A DNA stretch of 64,000 bases from contig CM043963.1 in the NCBI GenBank assembly GCA_014529385.2, positions 996,001-1,060,000 on the forward strand. The letters are read 5' to 3'. Below, one piece after another: positions 32,752 to 43,561 of the stretch; position 1 is the stretch's first letter, and each line of letters starts with the position of its first letter. Source of the stretch: Adiantum capillus-veneris (taxonomy: Eukaryota; Streptophyta; Polypodiopsida; Polypodiales; Pteridaceae). The translations under genes were made by a program, and so were the position numbers. The notes beneath the pieces were generated by a model. That model did no database searches. It had not been told where the DNA came from and saw only the letters and a list, made by a program, of their open reading frames with translations.

Positions 32752-34827
32752 GTTTAAGCCTCACTCAATACTCTCAAGATGGTCTGTGATAAGAACACCT
32801 TGGCTTAGTGCACACAATCCCTTTTTGCCCCTGGTCAAGTCTCTAAAAAGTCAGGAATTTGTGACTTTTTTGGTCTCTGGAAATTGGTCTTGGGGTACCC
32901 TAAAAGTTTGGGGTACCCTAAAAGTTTGGATTTAGGAAACCTAGTAAAATTCAGCTTTCTTCCTAGCTATACCTGACTCAATTTGGAGTTGTCTATCAAA
33001 AGTTAGAGCACTTTTGGTGAACTGCTCTTGAAACAACACTCAAAGCAGTCTCAGAAACCAGAACACAGGAACTTTGGCTTGTATCTTGGCTTCCAGAGGG
33101 TATTTTTCACTCAAACTTGAGATTTGGGATGTACTCAAGTAGGTCTACAAACTTATGAAGTCAGATACCCCCACTGTGTAGAGGTACACCGATCACAATC
33201 ATTGACCCCATGTCACAGATTTGGAAGATTTTTGCACAGTAGCTAGCCCTTGATGTCTTGATACCAAGTGTCTTTGTATTTTTGAATTTGGAGATGTTTT
33301 GACCAATGAAAACTCAAATCCCAGGTGGTTTTGCGGTTATTGGCCTGATTGTGTAACTGGGACTTTTGACCACTTTCTTTTTCTTTTTTGACCTTGCTCC
33401 TTTTGGAAAATATGTTGCACTAGATGTCAGCTACCTACTCATAAATTTTCAATCCAAAATGTCACTGAGGTACAACGATCAGGATCGTATTTCCAGCTCC
33501 TTTTTGCATGAAATTTTAGGAGTTAATAGACATGGGTATGATTAGTCTATTCCCAAACCCACTTTGCATTTGGATCACAAAAACTTGAATTTTCTCAAAA
33601 TTTTGGTCTGAAGGATCAATGATCAGTGTTTGCCCTATTTGACAACTGTCTTTTGATTTTTTGACCCTGGTTCTTTTAAGAAAGTTGTTTGTCTAGTTAT
33701 CAGCTACCTACCCACCAAGTCTCAACTCAAAATGTCACTATGGTACACCGATCGCGATCGTACTTTGGAGCCCAAATTGGATGAAACTTGTGGATATGGT
33801 AGACAATGATGTGTACAGTCTACTCCCCAAATCTTTTTGGATTTGGACAAGAAAAAGTCAAGTTTTTACCAGATCTTGGTCTGCTGCAGTGGTTTCCTGA
33901 CTGTCTGCTATTTTTGGCTATTTTGGTGGATTTTTTTAAAATTTTGAAAACTCCTAGTATCTTATATAACCTAGGTGTATGTGTGGGTAACGTCTGGTCA
34001 AAATCTGGCACTGAGGTACACCGATCGCGATCGCCCAAATTAGACCAAATGTGGCATGCTTCTAGACACTGATGTTTTAAGCCTATCCCCCAAGTCTTTT
34101 TGCATTTGGATCACCAAAAGCCAAAATTTTGTAGTTTCTTGGTCTGTCAGGCTAGTGTTATCCAAGTGGCCTGATTTCCTTGATTTTTTATGTTTTTGGG
34201 TGTGGTTGCTTTAGACAAACTTGTTTAGAATCTTATCAGGAAGGCACATGTCAAATCTTGTACAATTCTGACACTGAGGTACACCAATCGCAATCGTAGT
34301 ACCAGAGCCAAATCTGATGAAATTTTGCAAGCTCTCTCTGACAAGTACTTCCCAGTGTTTGGTGCTACCACTTTGTGATTTGAATCAATTTCAGCTCTGT
34401 TTGGTCAAATTTTCTAATTTCAGAGTCTTCGGGCCCTTTTGCCAAAGTTATGGTTTTTGTGTTTTTTTGGCTCTGACTTTTTTCCCAAATCTGACTGGAA
34501 TGTGATTTACTTATCCTACTCCTAAGTACAGAAATGAAAGAACATAAAGAAATGAATCAAACAAAACAACAGGATAAAAAACGGATGATGGATCAGTACT
34601 CAATCGATACAAAGAAATTTGAAGAGAATAAATGCTTAAAGCAACCTCACTCACAACTCCCTATATCTCTCAAGAGTACATCTAGCCAGTCCCCCGACCC
34701 TTGACTCCACTAAGCACTAAACCCCTGTCTAGATGCTTCACTGAAATGTAAATGGAATGGAAATTATCTTTTGGAACAATAAGAAAACTCTGAATACACA
34801 CTCGGTCACTCATCACCTAAGATTCAT
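32752..34827 (-). repeat. G2 leader with five tandem units, each with a GATCGCGATC palindrome
   Basis: The untranslated leader is built of diverged tandem units of about 263-286 bp. Each ends in a box of the form GAGGTACACCGATCGCGATC: 33181-33203, 33467-33489, 33740-33762, 34013-34035 and 34276-34298. Two boxes have the perfect 12-bp palindrome CGATCGCGATCG; the others are one to four bases off. Units also share GTCACTGAGGTAC and TTTGCATTTGGATCA phrases. The same box occurs in the LTR (35164-35186). There is no coding potential. Confidence 0.85.
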
Positions 34828-34845
34828 TCCCCGGCAATGGCGCCA
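34828..34845 (-). promoter_or_regulatory. G2 primer binding site, tRNA-Asp type
   Basis: Minus strand TGGCGCCATTGCCGGGGA, one mismatch from the complement of the plant tRNA-Asp 3' end, one base from the LTR. Confidence 0.9.
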
Positions 34846-34846
34846 A

Positions 34847-35775
34847 TGTTTGCGGGTCGCCGCGACGAGCATACCTCTCAAGCATCAACATAAAATTACC
34901 GATACAGGGGAAGCGACTCGGATGAGGCATGGAAACTCATTAGGATTTCAACCCTAATGAAGTGAACTCGAAGAGATGCAACTACTAACTCTACAAGCAA
35001 ATCAAACGCACGAAAGCCAAGTAAACTGCCTATGTCCTTCTACACAGCTCTACAGTCATCACGCCCGTTCACCATGCAAATCATATCGGAATCGCACGAA
35101 ACTTGAAGGGAAGCTACAAGGAACTATCACAAACATACCCTATCACTGTCACAACATTCTGGAGAGGTACAAAGATCGCGATCGTTCGTCCCACAGTACG
35201 CAAAAACAGTAAACGGATGATCCTAAAGGGTCGTTTTGGGTCCCTAAAGCCTCTCCTACGGTCAAAACAACATAAAATACGCACATAAACACTCAAAATA
35301 GCGATTTAAGGCCTAAATGGATGCGTTTGAAACCTTCACCGAATCTTGAATGCTTACGCTTGAATGAAATAGCAGAGTAAGAGGAACACAATGCAAGAAA
35401 CAAAACTGAATTTGGATTACCGTAGCCACAGAAGCGATGATTACAAGTTTGAGCAAAGAGGCAGCTCTCTGTGCGTAACGCAATAGTCACTTATCTTCAA
35501 AAAAATAATCTCCCTTTCCCACTAACCTTAGTGTATTATATACCTAGGGCTTTCGAAAGTGACCGGCAGCCAACTTCTCATGGCCCTTTACATACATCAT
35601 TGGAAAAATTCCATCTTTGACTCAGACTTGACATAGACGATTGTCATTAGACTTTTACAGGGTTTGATGTATTAAACATCGGAAAAATAATGTGACCACA
35701 TCAAAACTTTGGCCGGCTGACCCAACGGGCGCCCTGGCTAGGTGGGCACTTGTATGTTGTTATCACCTCCAAACA
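34847..35775 (-). mobile_element. G2 5' LTR (929 bp)
   Basis: Plus strand TGTTTGCGGG...CTCCAAACA, followed by target duplication GTAAG. A TATA motif lies near 35535-35541 (minus strand GTATATAATAC). The palindromic box GATCGCGATC at 35164-35186 is about 363 bp downstream of it, inside the transcribed leader. The U5 end resembles that of G1. Confidence 0.95.
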
Positions 35776-36560
35776 GTAAGTTTGGACTTGAGTATTGCAA
35801 ACCTATTTCCACTCCCATGGAAACAGGTTTGAAGTTGAGTCTACATGATGCTGGTGATCCTGCTAATGTCACTCTTTACCAAAGTGCTGTTGGCTGCCTC
35901 ATTTATGTATGCAACACGAGGCCAGATATTCAGTTTGCAGTCTCACAAGTCAGCAAATTTATGCATAGCTCAGGGACTAAGCATTGGCAGGCTGTCAAGA
36001 GGATTTTCTGCTACCTTAGTGGCACTTTACATCTTGGCTTGTTTTATCCCAAGGGGGGATCATTGCCGCCAGACTTACATTCTTTTTCGGACTCAGATTG
36101 GGCTAGTTGTTTTAACACGTGAGTGTCCACAAGTGGTTTTTGTTTCATGCTTGGCAATTCATGTATATCATGGTTGAGCAAGAAGCAACCTGCTATGGCC
36201 ACTTCAAGTTGTGAGGCTGAGTACAGGGCAGTCTTCAAAGCTACGGTTGAGTGTGTATGGCTCAGACACCTTATGGCTGATTTGGGTGTTGGACAGGACA
36301 CTGCCAACACTATCTACACTGACAGTCAGAGCGCATTGGCAGTTGCGAGGAACCCAATTTTTCATGCTCGCACAAAGTACATTGAGGTGCATTACCACTA
36401 TGTCAGGGAGAGGCTCTTAGCAGGAGAGATGAGCTTGGCTTATGTGCCAACACAGGACAACCTTGCAGAACTTTTCACAAAGGCATTGTCTCGTGAGAAG
36501 CTTGAAGCTTTCTGCAAAGCTTTGGGCTTACTCCCCTTTGTGGATTGGTCATGTCCTTAG
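35776..36560 (+). pseudogene. C1-L RT end and RNase H
   Basis: It resumes after the target duplication with FGLEYCKPISTPME, then copia RNase H: GYLSGTLHLGLFY-like block, FSDSDWA (Asp), SWLSKKQPAMATSSCEAEYR (Glu), YTDSQSALAVARNP (Asp) and RTKYIEVHYHYVRE. A stop at 36120 interrupts CFNT(stop)VSTSGF where C1-R has Arg. The frame ends at 36560 shortly before the polypurine tract. Confidence 0.95.
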
Positions 36561-36608
36561 GGCATGGCACTTCCCTTTACTCATGTGCCAGCTCTTGTTC
36601 ACCGCATC

Positions 36609-36914
36609 ACTCTAGGGGGGATTTGTTACCATATACATGTGGTAGTGATGTGTGCGAACACATCACTACCACACTCTAGGGGGGATTTGTTACCATATAC
36701 ATGTGGTAGTGATGTGTGCGAACACACTATGACCACTGGGGCATTTTTTCCCTCTTTAGGAGGTTTTTTCCCCCGTGCATTGTATATACGCCCATCACTC
36801 TAGAGCTATCTATCTTTCCATTGCACACTAAGTAACACACTCTCTATTGTGTGCCTTGAGCTTCCTTTGTCTTCTCCAAGCTGTGTGCGTTTCTCTACAA
36901 CCCTAATTCTAACA
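36609..36914 (+). mobile_element. C1-L 3' LTR with 64-bp tandem duplication of its start
   Basis: The polypurine tract TAGGGGGGATT and LTR start TGTTACCATATACATGTGG occur twice, with TG at 36624 and 36688. The main LTR runs 36688-36914 (227 bp) and ends CTAATTCTAACA. Between the two starts, 36639-36652 and 36659-36672 form a perfect 14-bp inverted repeat with a 6-base loop. The LTR has a TATA-like GTATATACG at about 36781. C1-R LTRs lack the duplication. Confidence 0.9.
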
Positions 36915-37549
36915 AGCTTCGGTCACGTAAATTTGCAAGTGTCTTGAGATGTTTTCTTGTGCAACTCTTTTCGTGTGTGTGTGCATTGGTGGTTGCATCT
37001 CTTGCACGCTAGAGCAATGATGGAGGGTGGTGACGAGTGAATCTTGTCAGTGAGAAACCCCAGCAAGTGGTTTTGCAAGAAGTGATGGGCACGCTCTGAG
37101 TATCAGAAGCGAGTGTGTGCACACCCGAGCTGGAGATTCATGTTGAGAAAGATAAACGGCAAATGATGGGACCTTATGGCAAAACAGAACAAGAAGAGAT
37201 TGCATGTGGGCTTTTGGCGGTATGCCCGCCCTAGAAATGGGTAAGGGGGCACCGTCAATGGACCTCCCGCTAATCTGGGCCGAACCAAGCAAGTGGACAA
37301 AGAGCTGCCAGCGGTGTAGCCGAGCACGAGGATGTGTGTGAGTTTTGAAATCGCCTTCTTTTTTTTTTAATAATAAATTGTCTTAGAAATTGTTCCCATG
37401 GCTAATAAGAGTTTTGGGGATTTGGGATCCGCCATGATTGACAAGTGAGAGAGAGGGCTTGGGATCCGCCATAATCGATAATGAATTGCAAAAAACTTAT
37501 CTTGATCAATGCAACTCATGGTTTGGCATATTCAAAAATAGGCCGCAAT
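36915..37549. other. unassigned DNA between C1-L and G1-R
   Basis: No gene or known repeat is recognised. It contains a GGGATCCGCCAT phrase twice (about 37425 and 37461). The last five bases (GCAAT, 37545-37549) would be the left target duplication of G1-R, which cannot be tested because the far end is missing. Confidence 0.5.
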
Positions 37550-38470
37550 TGTTAGCAACTGGACACACCCAACAGAAAATGACTGCTCGGCGGAATATTA
37601 TCTTTTATAACTATTCTTTAATTGAGAAAACCCGACATTTCACCTTTGTAAATAGTGGGGCTTGCAGACGGTTCCAGATTGTATCCCATTTTTGACATTT
37701 AGATTGAGTATATGGTTAAATTGGAATATTAGGATTTGAGATTGTAAGGTATTTATACCACTTTTGACCTTAATGAAAAAACCTTTGTCATTTTTAAAAA
37801 AGTTCTGTGAGTGAGCGTACTGTGTACGAGAGAGAGTGAGAGTTTCATCTTGACACTATGCACGCACTGGTGGTCGGAATCGAGTGCGGAGAAGTGCAAC
37901 GTGTTGCCCCCGATGAGAGCTATGTGCCAATACCTACATTGCGGGTGTACGGTCTGGTTTTGCAAACTCAACCCACGAGCTACATCTGGTGATTTGGTGT
38001 GCATACGTTGTCTGTTTTCGCATTTCAGCATATCCACGCGTTCGCATTGAGTAGAGCTACACATTAGGCACTTTAGTTTTTGGAAACGACGACCTGCAAA
38101 TTTTGACCACGCATCCGTTGTGATTTTGCACCAGGTGTTTAGGGTTGGGATTTTGGTTCATGGACCTTACGGAGAGTGACCTATTGGTGTTAGTAGGGTC
38201 TCCTTCAAGTTCTATGGCGTTTCGAGAATGTTTGATGGGTATTTGGCTCTTGCAAGCGTTGTAAGAAATCTCCTCTTATGCACTCTTGAAGGCTGTAGCT
38301 TAGACATTGGGTAGAGACCTCTGTAGGAATTAGTCGAGAGTCCGTCGAGTGTAAATTGACACCCTATGCTTGCTTCCATGCGCTTGCGGGTCAAGCTTCG
38401 TCCTTAGCTGATAAATCTTGTTAGGTGAGTTCTCGTTGTGCTGGCGTCCATCGCGGCGTATCCGCCAACA
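37550..38470 (+). mobile_element. G1-R 5' LTR (921 bp)
   Basis: Starts TGTTAGCAACTGGACACACC, ends GTATCCGCCAACA. It aligns with 11470-10546. TATA motif ATTTATACC at about 37751. The position equivalent to the G1-L palindrome half-site (about 38101-38113) is changed. Confidence 0.95.
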
Positions 38471-38471
38471 T

Positions 38472-38489
38472 TGGCGCCGTTGCCGGGGA
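38472..38489 (+). promoter_or_regulatory. G1-R primer binding site, tRNA-Asp
   Basis: TGGCGCCGTTGCCGGGGA, a perfect complement of the plant tRNA-Asp 3' end, one base after the LTR. Confidence 0.95.
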
Positions 38490-40261
38490 CGAAAACCCTA
38501 GGTAGGTGACCGAGACTAGTCCTTGAGGATAGGGATTCTCTGGCTTGCCAGAGTCTCGTTTTACATTTAGATAGGATCAGAGGGTGGAGGACTCTCTAGG
38601 TCTTAGGAGGAGTCTAGGGAGCGTGTGTCTGGCCTAGATCCTTCGACTTAGGTAGACTTAGATAGTGTTAGGTATTAGTTGAGTTGTGGTGTAGAGAGTA
38701 GGAGTTTGAGTGATAGAAGTGGTGGAAGGATAGCTTGAGAGTCTGGAGAGGCCAAGAAGAAACCGATAGACCAATATCACCATATCACATGATAAGTAGG
38801 AGTAGGGTAAGTAGGACATCATGATTTCTGATGTGGAGCACTTCATGCATGTTATACTTGCTGTTAGGCTCATCACAAGGTTGTAAAAGACACAAAAGAG
38901 TGTTTGAAAGCTGAAGTGAAGTTCAAAAGTTGCTGTGATTGTTTCTGAGAGAGTTGCAGAGCATCAGGAGCATTTTTGTCTGGAAAAAAATAAATTTTAA
39001 GCCAGGAGACATCCTATGCGTAGGATGTCTACAGGGTGATCTGATGGAAATTTTGAAATTTTGAGTTGACCAGTGTGTTCAGAAGGTAGGTTTTACCCTA
39101 TTTTCACCTGGAAAGTGAAAATTTGACCATATCTTGACAGGATAAGGCCAGAGAGACAGAAATTGCCAAACATCCTACCCAAATTGTGCCAAGGCATTAT
39201 TTTAAGACCAAAACCATAGGATGGCTGCATGAACATGATCTGCATGAAATATTGAGTACTTGAGAAAGGTTTCATCTCAATTGGGTGAGAAAAATTGGGT
39301 TTTAACCAGACTTTAGCATTTTTTACTAAAAAGAGCTAGGAGAGCTAAAATTGGGATCTTTTGAAATCCAAACCAAAATCTAAGCATAGCACTGGATTGC
39401 TGGCATCAAGGGGAATTTGTGGCTCAATTTTGGGGTCAAAAATACCAAATAGACATCCTACATGTAGGATGTGTTCTGTGTGATTGAGCACTCCAAATCC
39501 AGATTTGAGCATACCAAAGTAATAAGCACCTTAAGAGGAGCATGTGCTTTGCATTTGAAGCCATTTTGAGCAGTTAGACATGCTACGTGTAGAATGTCTA
39601 ATGCATGAAATTGGAGCTAGAAACTGATTGTAGGCATAGTAGGGTGTTGTATAGCCTGAGACAAGCTTCCTAGTCAATTTTGGTCCAGTTTGGAGTTGAT
39701 TTGGCTATTGGAATAGATTTCTAATCAATTGACCAGCTTATAGGTGTCCAAATCAAAAAGTAAAAACAGTTGTGGACTCAGCACATCAAGGGGAATCTAT
39801 AGTGCAAAAAAAACAGGCAAAACAGAGCAGGAGACATCCTACGTGTAGGATGTCTACAGAGGCTTAGTGAAGAGAAAAGCTCATTGAGGACATAGGGTGA
39901 TGTTCCAATTGACTTGAGGGTTCCAGAACTTCTTTCAGAAGTGAATTTGGACCTTCTTTGACCTTTTGACGGAGTAAAGACGGAATTAAGACTTTCCATG
40001 TAAATTGACCAACATCCGAGGGAAGTACAGCTCCAGATTAGCAGACCTAATCTAGAACATCAGAAGTATATAAAATACAGTAGTGGTTGGGGTTAACTAT
40101 CCACTTATACCAATCATTACTAAGATTACCTCCAGCTGTTAAATGGTTTGATTCGATGCCAAAATTAAACGCTTGTGTACAGGAAAGCAAGAAGTTGAGA
40201 GAAAACTGATCCTTTGCCAGGTGAGTGGTTGCATTTGTGTTAAGTTGAATTGCTAAGTTTG
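38490..40261 (+). repeat. G1-R leader with four palindromic boxes
   Basis: Boxes at 39007-39030, 39451-39474, 39576-39599 and 39832-39855, half-site AGACATCCTACG plus its inverse. Spacings of 444, 125 and 256 bp mirror G1-L (443, 125, 274). Cores vary (TGCG, CATG, CGTG), while half-sites are mostly kept. No open frame of note. Confidence 0.85.
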
Positions 40262-40938
40262 ATGAATTTAAGATCAGGAAGACAAATTCTTAGAGATCAA
40301 AAGGTGGCAGGTGATTAGGGTAGCTTAGTGTCCACCGAAGAGAGTGTAACTCAGGCAAGCCTAGATCCATAAGCATCGATCATTGAGGAGGGTAGTGATA
40401 CTGACACTTCATCTGATAAATCCTTCTTCATGATGGGTAGTCAATAGCCAGGAGGTTTCTCCAATGAAGGGCCAATGCCAGGAGAAAGCACCTCCCTAAA
40501 TCCTTTGAACGGTTCCAAGTTCACTATAATCTTCTTAAAAGGAACAAACTCTAGGGAAGCCCTAGTTTATTCTGACTATCCTGGACGCAAGTGTATTTGT
40601 ATTGAAGAAAGACATGCTCAGAGGCTGGAAATAATTTGAGTCTATGATGATGGAGATAGATTCCGAGACAAAAAGGGGAACCACTATCTGATAGCTAGTA
40701 ACCCTGATGATTACAATAGATATGGAGATAACGTGGCAAAAGGAAAAATGGTTTCAGAAACTCAAGAACCGCCTCCAAACATTGATCGACCTGGAGCTCT
40801 TTTTATGTATGATAAGAAAACAACCTGGGTCTCAACCTATAATGAGAATGTGGGGATTTATAAGCATGAGAGCGAGGGAATAGTCTCTTACTTTCGTTGC
40901 AAAGAATCCTACCCAAACGAATTAAGCAAAGACAAGGT
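40262..40938 (+). pseudogene. G1-R gag N-terminus
   Basis: Starts MNLRSGRQILRDQKVAGD, equal to G1-L at 8730. Contains TDTSSDKSFFMMGSQ, RKCICIEERHAQRLEII and PDDYNRYGDNVAKGKMV, with stops after GD, DP, SQ and EII. The frame is cut at 40938 by C1-R after PNELSKDK and resumes at 53044 with YLFSYEIAMGKDIVFVD. Confidence 0.85.
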
Positions 40939-41165
40939 TGTTACCATATACATGTGGTAGTGATGTGTGTGAACACACTAGGACCGCCGGGGCATGTTTT
41001 TACTCTTTAGGAGGTTTTTTCCCCCGAGCATTGTATATACGCCCATCACTCTATGGCTATCTATCTTTCCATTGCATACTAAGAAACACACTCTCTATTG
41101 TGTGCCTTGAGCTTCCTTTGTCTTCTCCAAGCTGTGTGTGTTTCTCTGCAACTTTAATTCCAACA
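40939..41165 (+). mobile_element. C1-R 5' LTR (227 bp)
   Basis: TGTTACCATATACATGTGG...AATTCCAACA, with TATA-like GTATATACG near 41033. It is followed two bases later by TGGTATGAGAG (41168), close to the TGGTATCAGAG initiator-Met primer site of copia elements. Confidence 0.95.
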
Positions 41166-41526
41166 ATTGGTATGAGAGTAGGTCACGTCCTCCCGGGCTT
41201 AGTCGCCAGCTGCTCCAGCACACGCCTGCTCGCTTTCTCCGATTTCAGTGAGATTTGGCGAGCGTTCGCAGGTCGACAAAAATTTAAGGAAGACTCGAAG
41301 AGCTTGGTCTGCTCAGAATTTTGATTTGGGCTCATTTCGGCCTCCGTTTCCACTACAGGCAGTACTGCATAGGCTATTTCGTCATTTTGTGTAGAATTTC
41401 TGTCAATGCCGTTTTCTGCATAACATGTGCCTTATAGTCTTCTACGGTTTGTGCTATATAGCATAGGTTGTTCCCGCTCCATTTCTCCTATTTTCGAGAG
41501 TTTTCACATCAGGTGCAGCATTTACC

Positions 41527-42057
41527 ATGGCTGACAACAACAACATCGATGTGTTCAAGATGTTTGCTGTTGAGGACAGGTTGGATGGGGACAACTATCC
41601 TATGTGGGATTATATGATGCAACATGTTCTTGTGTCAAAGGGTGTCTGGAACATTGTGCAGGGCATTGATGTACGTCCTCGTTCTGAGGATGTAGGCGAT
41701 GTTGAGGATGTTGCAGGTCTTGCTGCAAGGATTACAGCTGTTAGAGTTGTTTTGCCTACAGTAGAACAAGCTCGTTGGTATGTTAAGGATGCACAGGCTC
41801 ATGCATTGATTGCGTTGTCTATGAAGCGCACCATTGTTCCTCACATCCGTTCAGCAAAATCTGCAAAACAGGCTTGGGATATTCTAGCAGTTCTTTATGC
41901 AAGTCGCAATGAGACTAAAATTTCTTTGCTACGTAAAGAGCTGGAGTCGAAGATTAGGCATGAGGAAGATGATATGGACACTTTCCTTGCTAGTGTCAAG
42001 GATATCAATGAGCAACTTATTTCTGCAGGTGAAGTCATTCCAGACAGTTCCCTTGTG
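41527..42057 (+). pseudogene. C1-R own gag, truncated
   Basis: ATG at 41527; open for 177 codons with MADNNNIDVFKMFAVEDRLD, YPMWDYMMQH and KQAWDILAVLYASRNE intact, without the TAG of C1-L. At 42056-42058 (TGC shared by both sequences) it runs into the copied G3 tail. The open frame continues 26 codons out of phase with that tail and stops at 42135. Confidence 0.95.
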
Positions 42058-43561
42058 CAAACCCTCCAAAAATTGAAAATCAAGAAGAAGTACTTCAATC
42101 TAAGTCCATCCTATGACAAGAAGACAAGGTATTAAGAAACGGTAAGATTATTTGACGATATCTTATTAAGTTAAAGAAATATCCTTTTAAAGATGCTAAA
42201 TGGATGCAAGGAACCTAGCTTAAGGATAATATAAACCTTGTCAATGCTTACAATGTTGCACTAGAGTAAGCATATGAAAATGCATTTTAAATGAACAATG
42301 TTTTTGTCTTATAAGACTAGTTCTTTTTTAATTGTGCACAAATTTAATAAGTATGCATGCTTAGGATCATGTTTGTGGTGACGATGTCTCCCCAATACCA
42401 AGTAGAACTTGTCACTCTACTTTGGAAGTATGATATGGACTAAAGAGTAGACATGCTTGCTAGAGATACATCTCCCAAGCACCAAATGGATTAGTCATCC
42501 ATCTTGGAATGATTTTGTAGGGTAAAAAGGGATCCTCTACCAGCTAAGTAACATGGACTAATGACTAGGCTTCATCTTCTCTACCTCATAGTCAAGGACG
42601 ACTATGATTTCAAGAGAGAGATAATGTCAAAAAATATAATATCTAGCTAACCCAAATGATTTTCTCATATTAAATTGATCACTTAATGTGGGAGAATAAA
42701 TGAGAACAAGAGTTAGAATAAAGACATGTGCTTCTAGATCTATCTTAACAGGGGACCAAAAGGAGAGATGGTTGCATCTCAATAGGGGTCCAAAAGGAGA
42801 CGGTCTACCAAGGAGCAATGTGCAATAAGTGCTTCTAGACTTATCTCAACAGGGGACCAAGAGAAGAGATGGTTACATCTCAATACGGGTCCAAAAGGAG
42901 GTAGTCTATCAAAGAGCAACGTGCATCTAATGGAGCTTAAAAGACCTTAGAATTAGCTTTATCAAAGACCTCCTATGGTTAGTGTTAAAAGTCCTTTGAC
43001 CTTAGGCAATCTAGGACTGAGCTTGAGGTGGGAACCCGACCTAAGATTGAGGGGCTTGTTGTGCTTGATGACTAAGATGCGTGCTCGATGACTAAGGTGC
43101 TTGAGGTGCTTGTCATGCTTAATAGAGTCATTGATGTCCCTATTGGGTTTCAAGGATAATATAATCTGACAATATTATGCTGTAATTTTTACTTGACTTG
43201 TTTAAGTGCAGGAACTGAAAGACAAAATGACTACAGCATTTCAGTCTGATAAAATCTCTATAGACATGATTGCAATAAGGATTAGTTAATCGGGCATCTA
43301 TGAGGTCCCGATTGGATCTAGATGCGATTGCTAAACACGTTGTCGATTTATCATGGTCTGAGATTGGAATGATTTCTAAATGTGATTAGTCTTGTGATGT
43401 CCTGTGATGTCCTATGATGTGAATTTCCATTGGTACATGTGCTAGATGTGTTGTTCCTGAAGCATCGGTACTAACAACCAGTGTCTGCTAAGAAAGTTTA
43501 TGGCCTCTGTCTATTTTGCAGGTGTAATCGAGGGCGATTTAATGCTTTCAAGAGGGGGGTA
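42056..43561 (+). pseudogene. copied G3 integrase tail and 3' untranslated region
   Basis: Copy of 14835-16340. Includes the 101-bp tandem repeat at 42728-42828 and 42829-42929 and the polypurine tract ending at 43561. Confidence 0.85.

Larger units (their letters stand above)
24786..35775 (-). mobile_element. non-autonomous Ty3/gypsy G2, complete, nested in C1-L
   Basis: It is flanked by GTAAG at 24781-24785 and 35776-35780, and the uninterrupted sequence is seen in C1-R near 51986. LTRs of 939 and 929 bp have TG...CA ends and differ by roughly 4%. Minus-sense order is LTR, tRNA-Asp primer site, 2-kb leader, gag, protease, conserved linker, retropepsin-like domain, WxPK repeats, polypurine tract, LTR. 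RT, RNase H and integrase are absent, so it needed proteins from elsewhere. Confidence 0.95.
21073..36914 (+). mobile_element. Ty1/copia retrotransposon C1-L, 5' LTR missing, split by G2
   Basis: Homology to the complete relative C1-R starts in the leader at 21073; the 5' LTR, primer site and first 150 bp or so are absent. Order is gag, protease, integrase, RT, RNase H (copia order), then polypurine tract and 3' LTR ending at 36914. A 10,990-bp gypsy (G2) interrupts it after base 24785. Frameshifts and stops, many of them CAG to TAG, make it inactive. Confidence 0.95.

Noticed and set aside
34828-34845. tRNA-Asp-like sequence as a tRNA gene
   Set aside because: Only the 18 bases of the primer site are present, next to an LTR; no cloverleaf. 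The same applies at 10527 and 38472.
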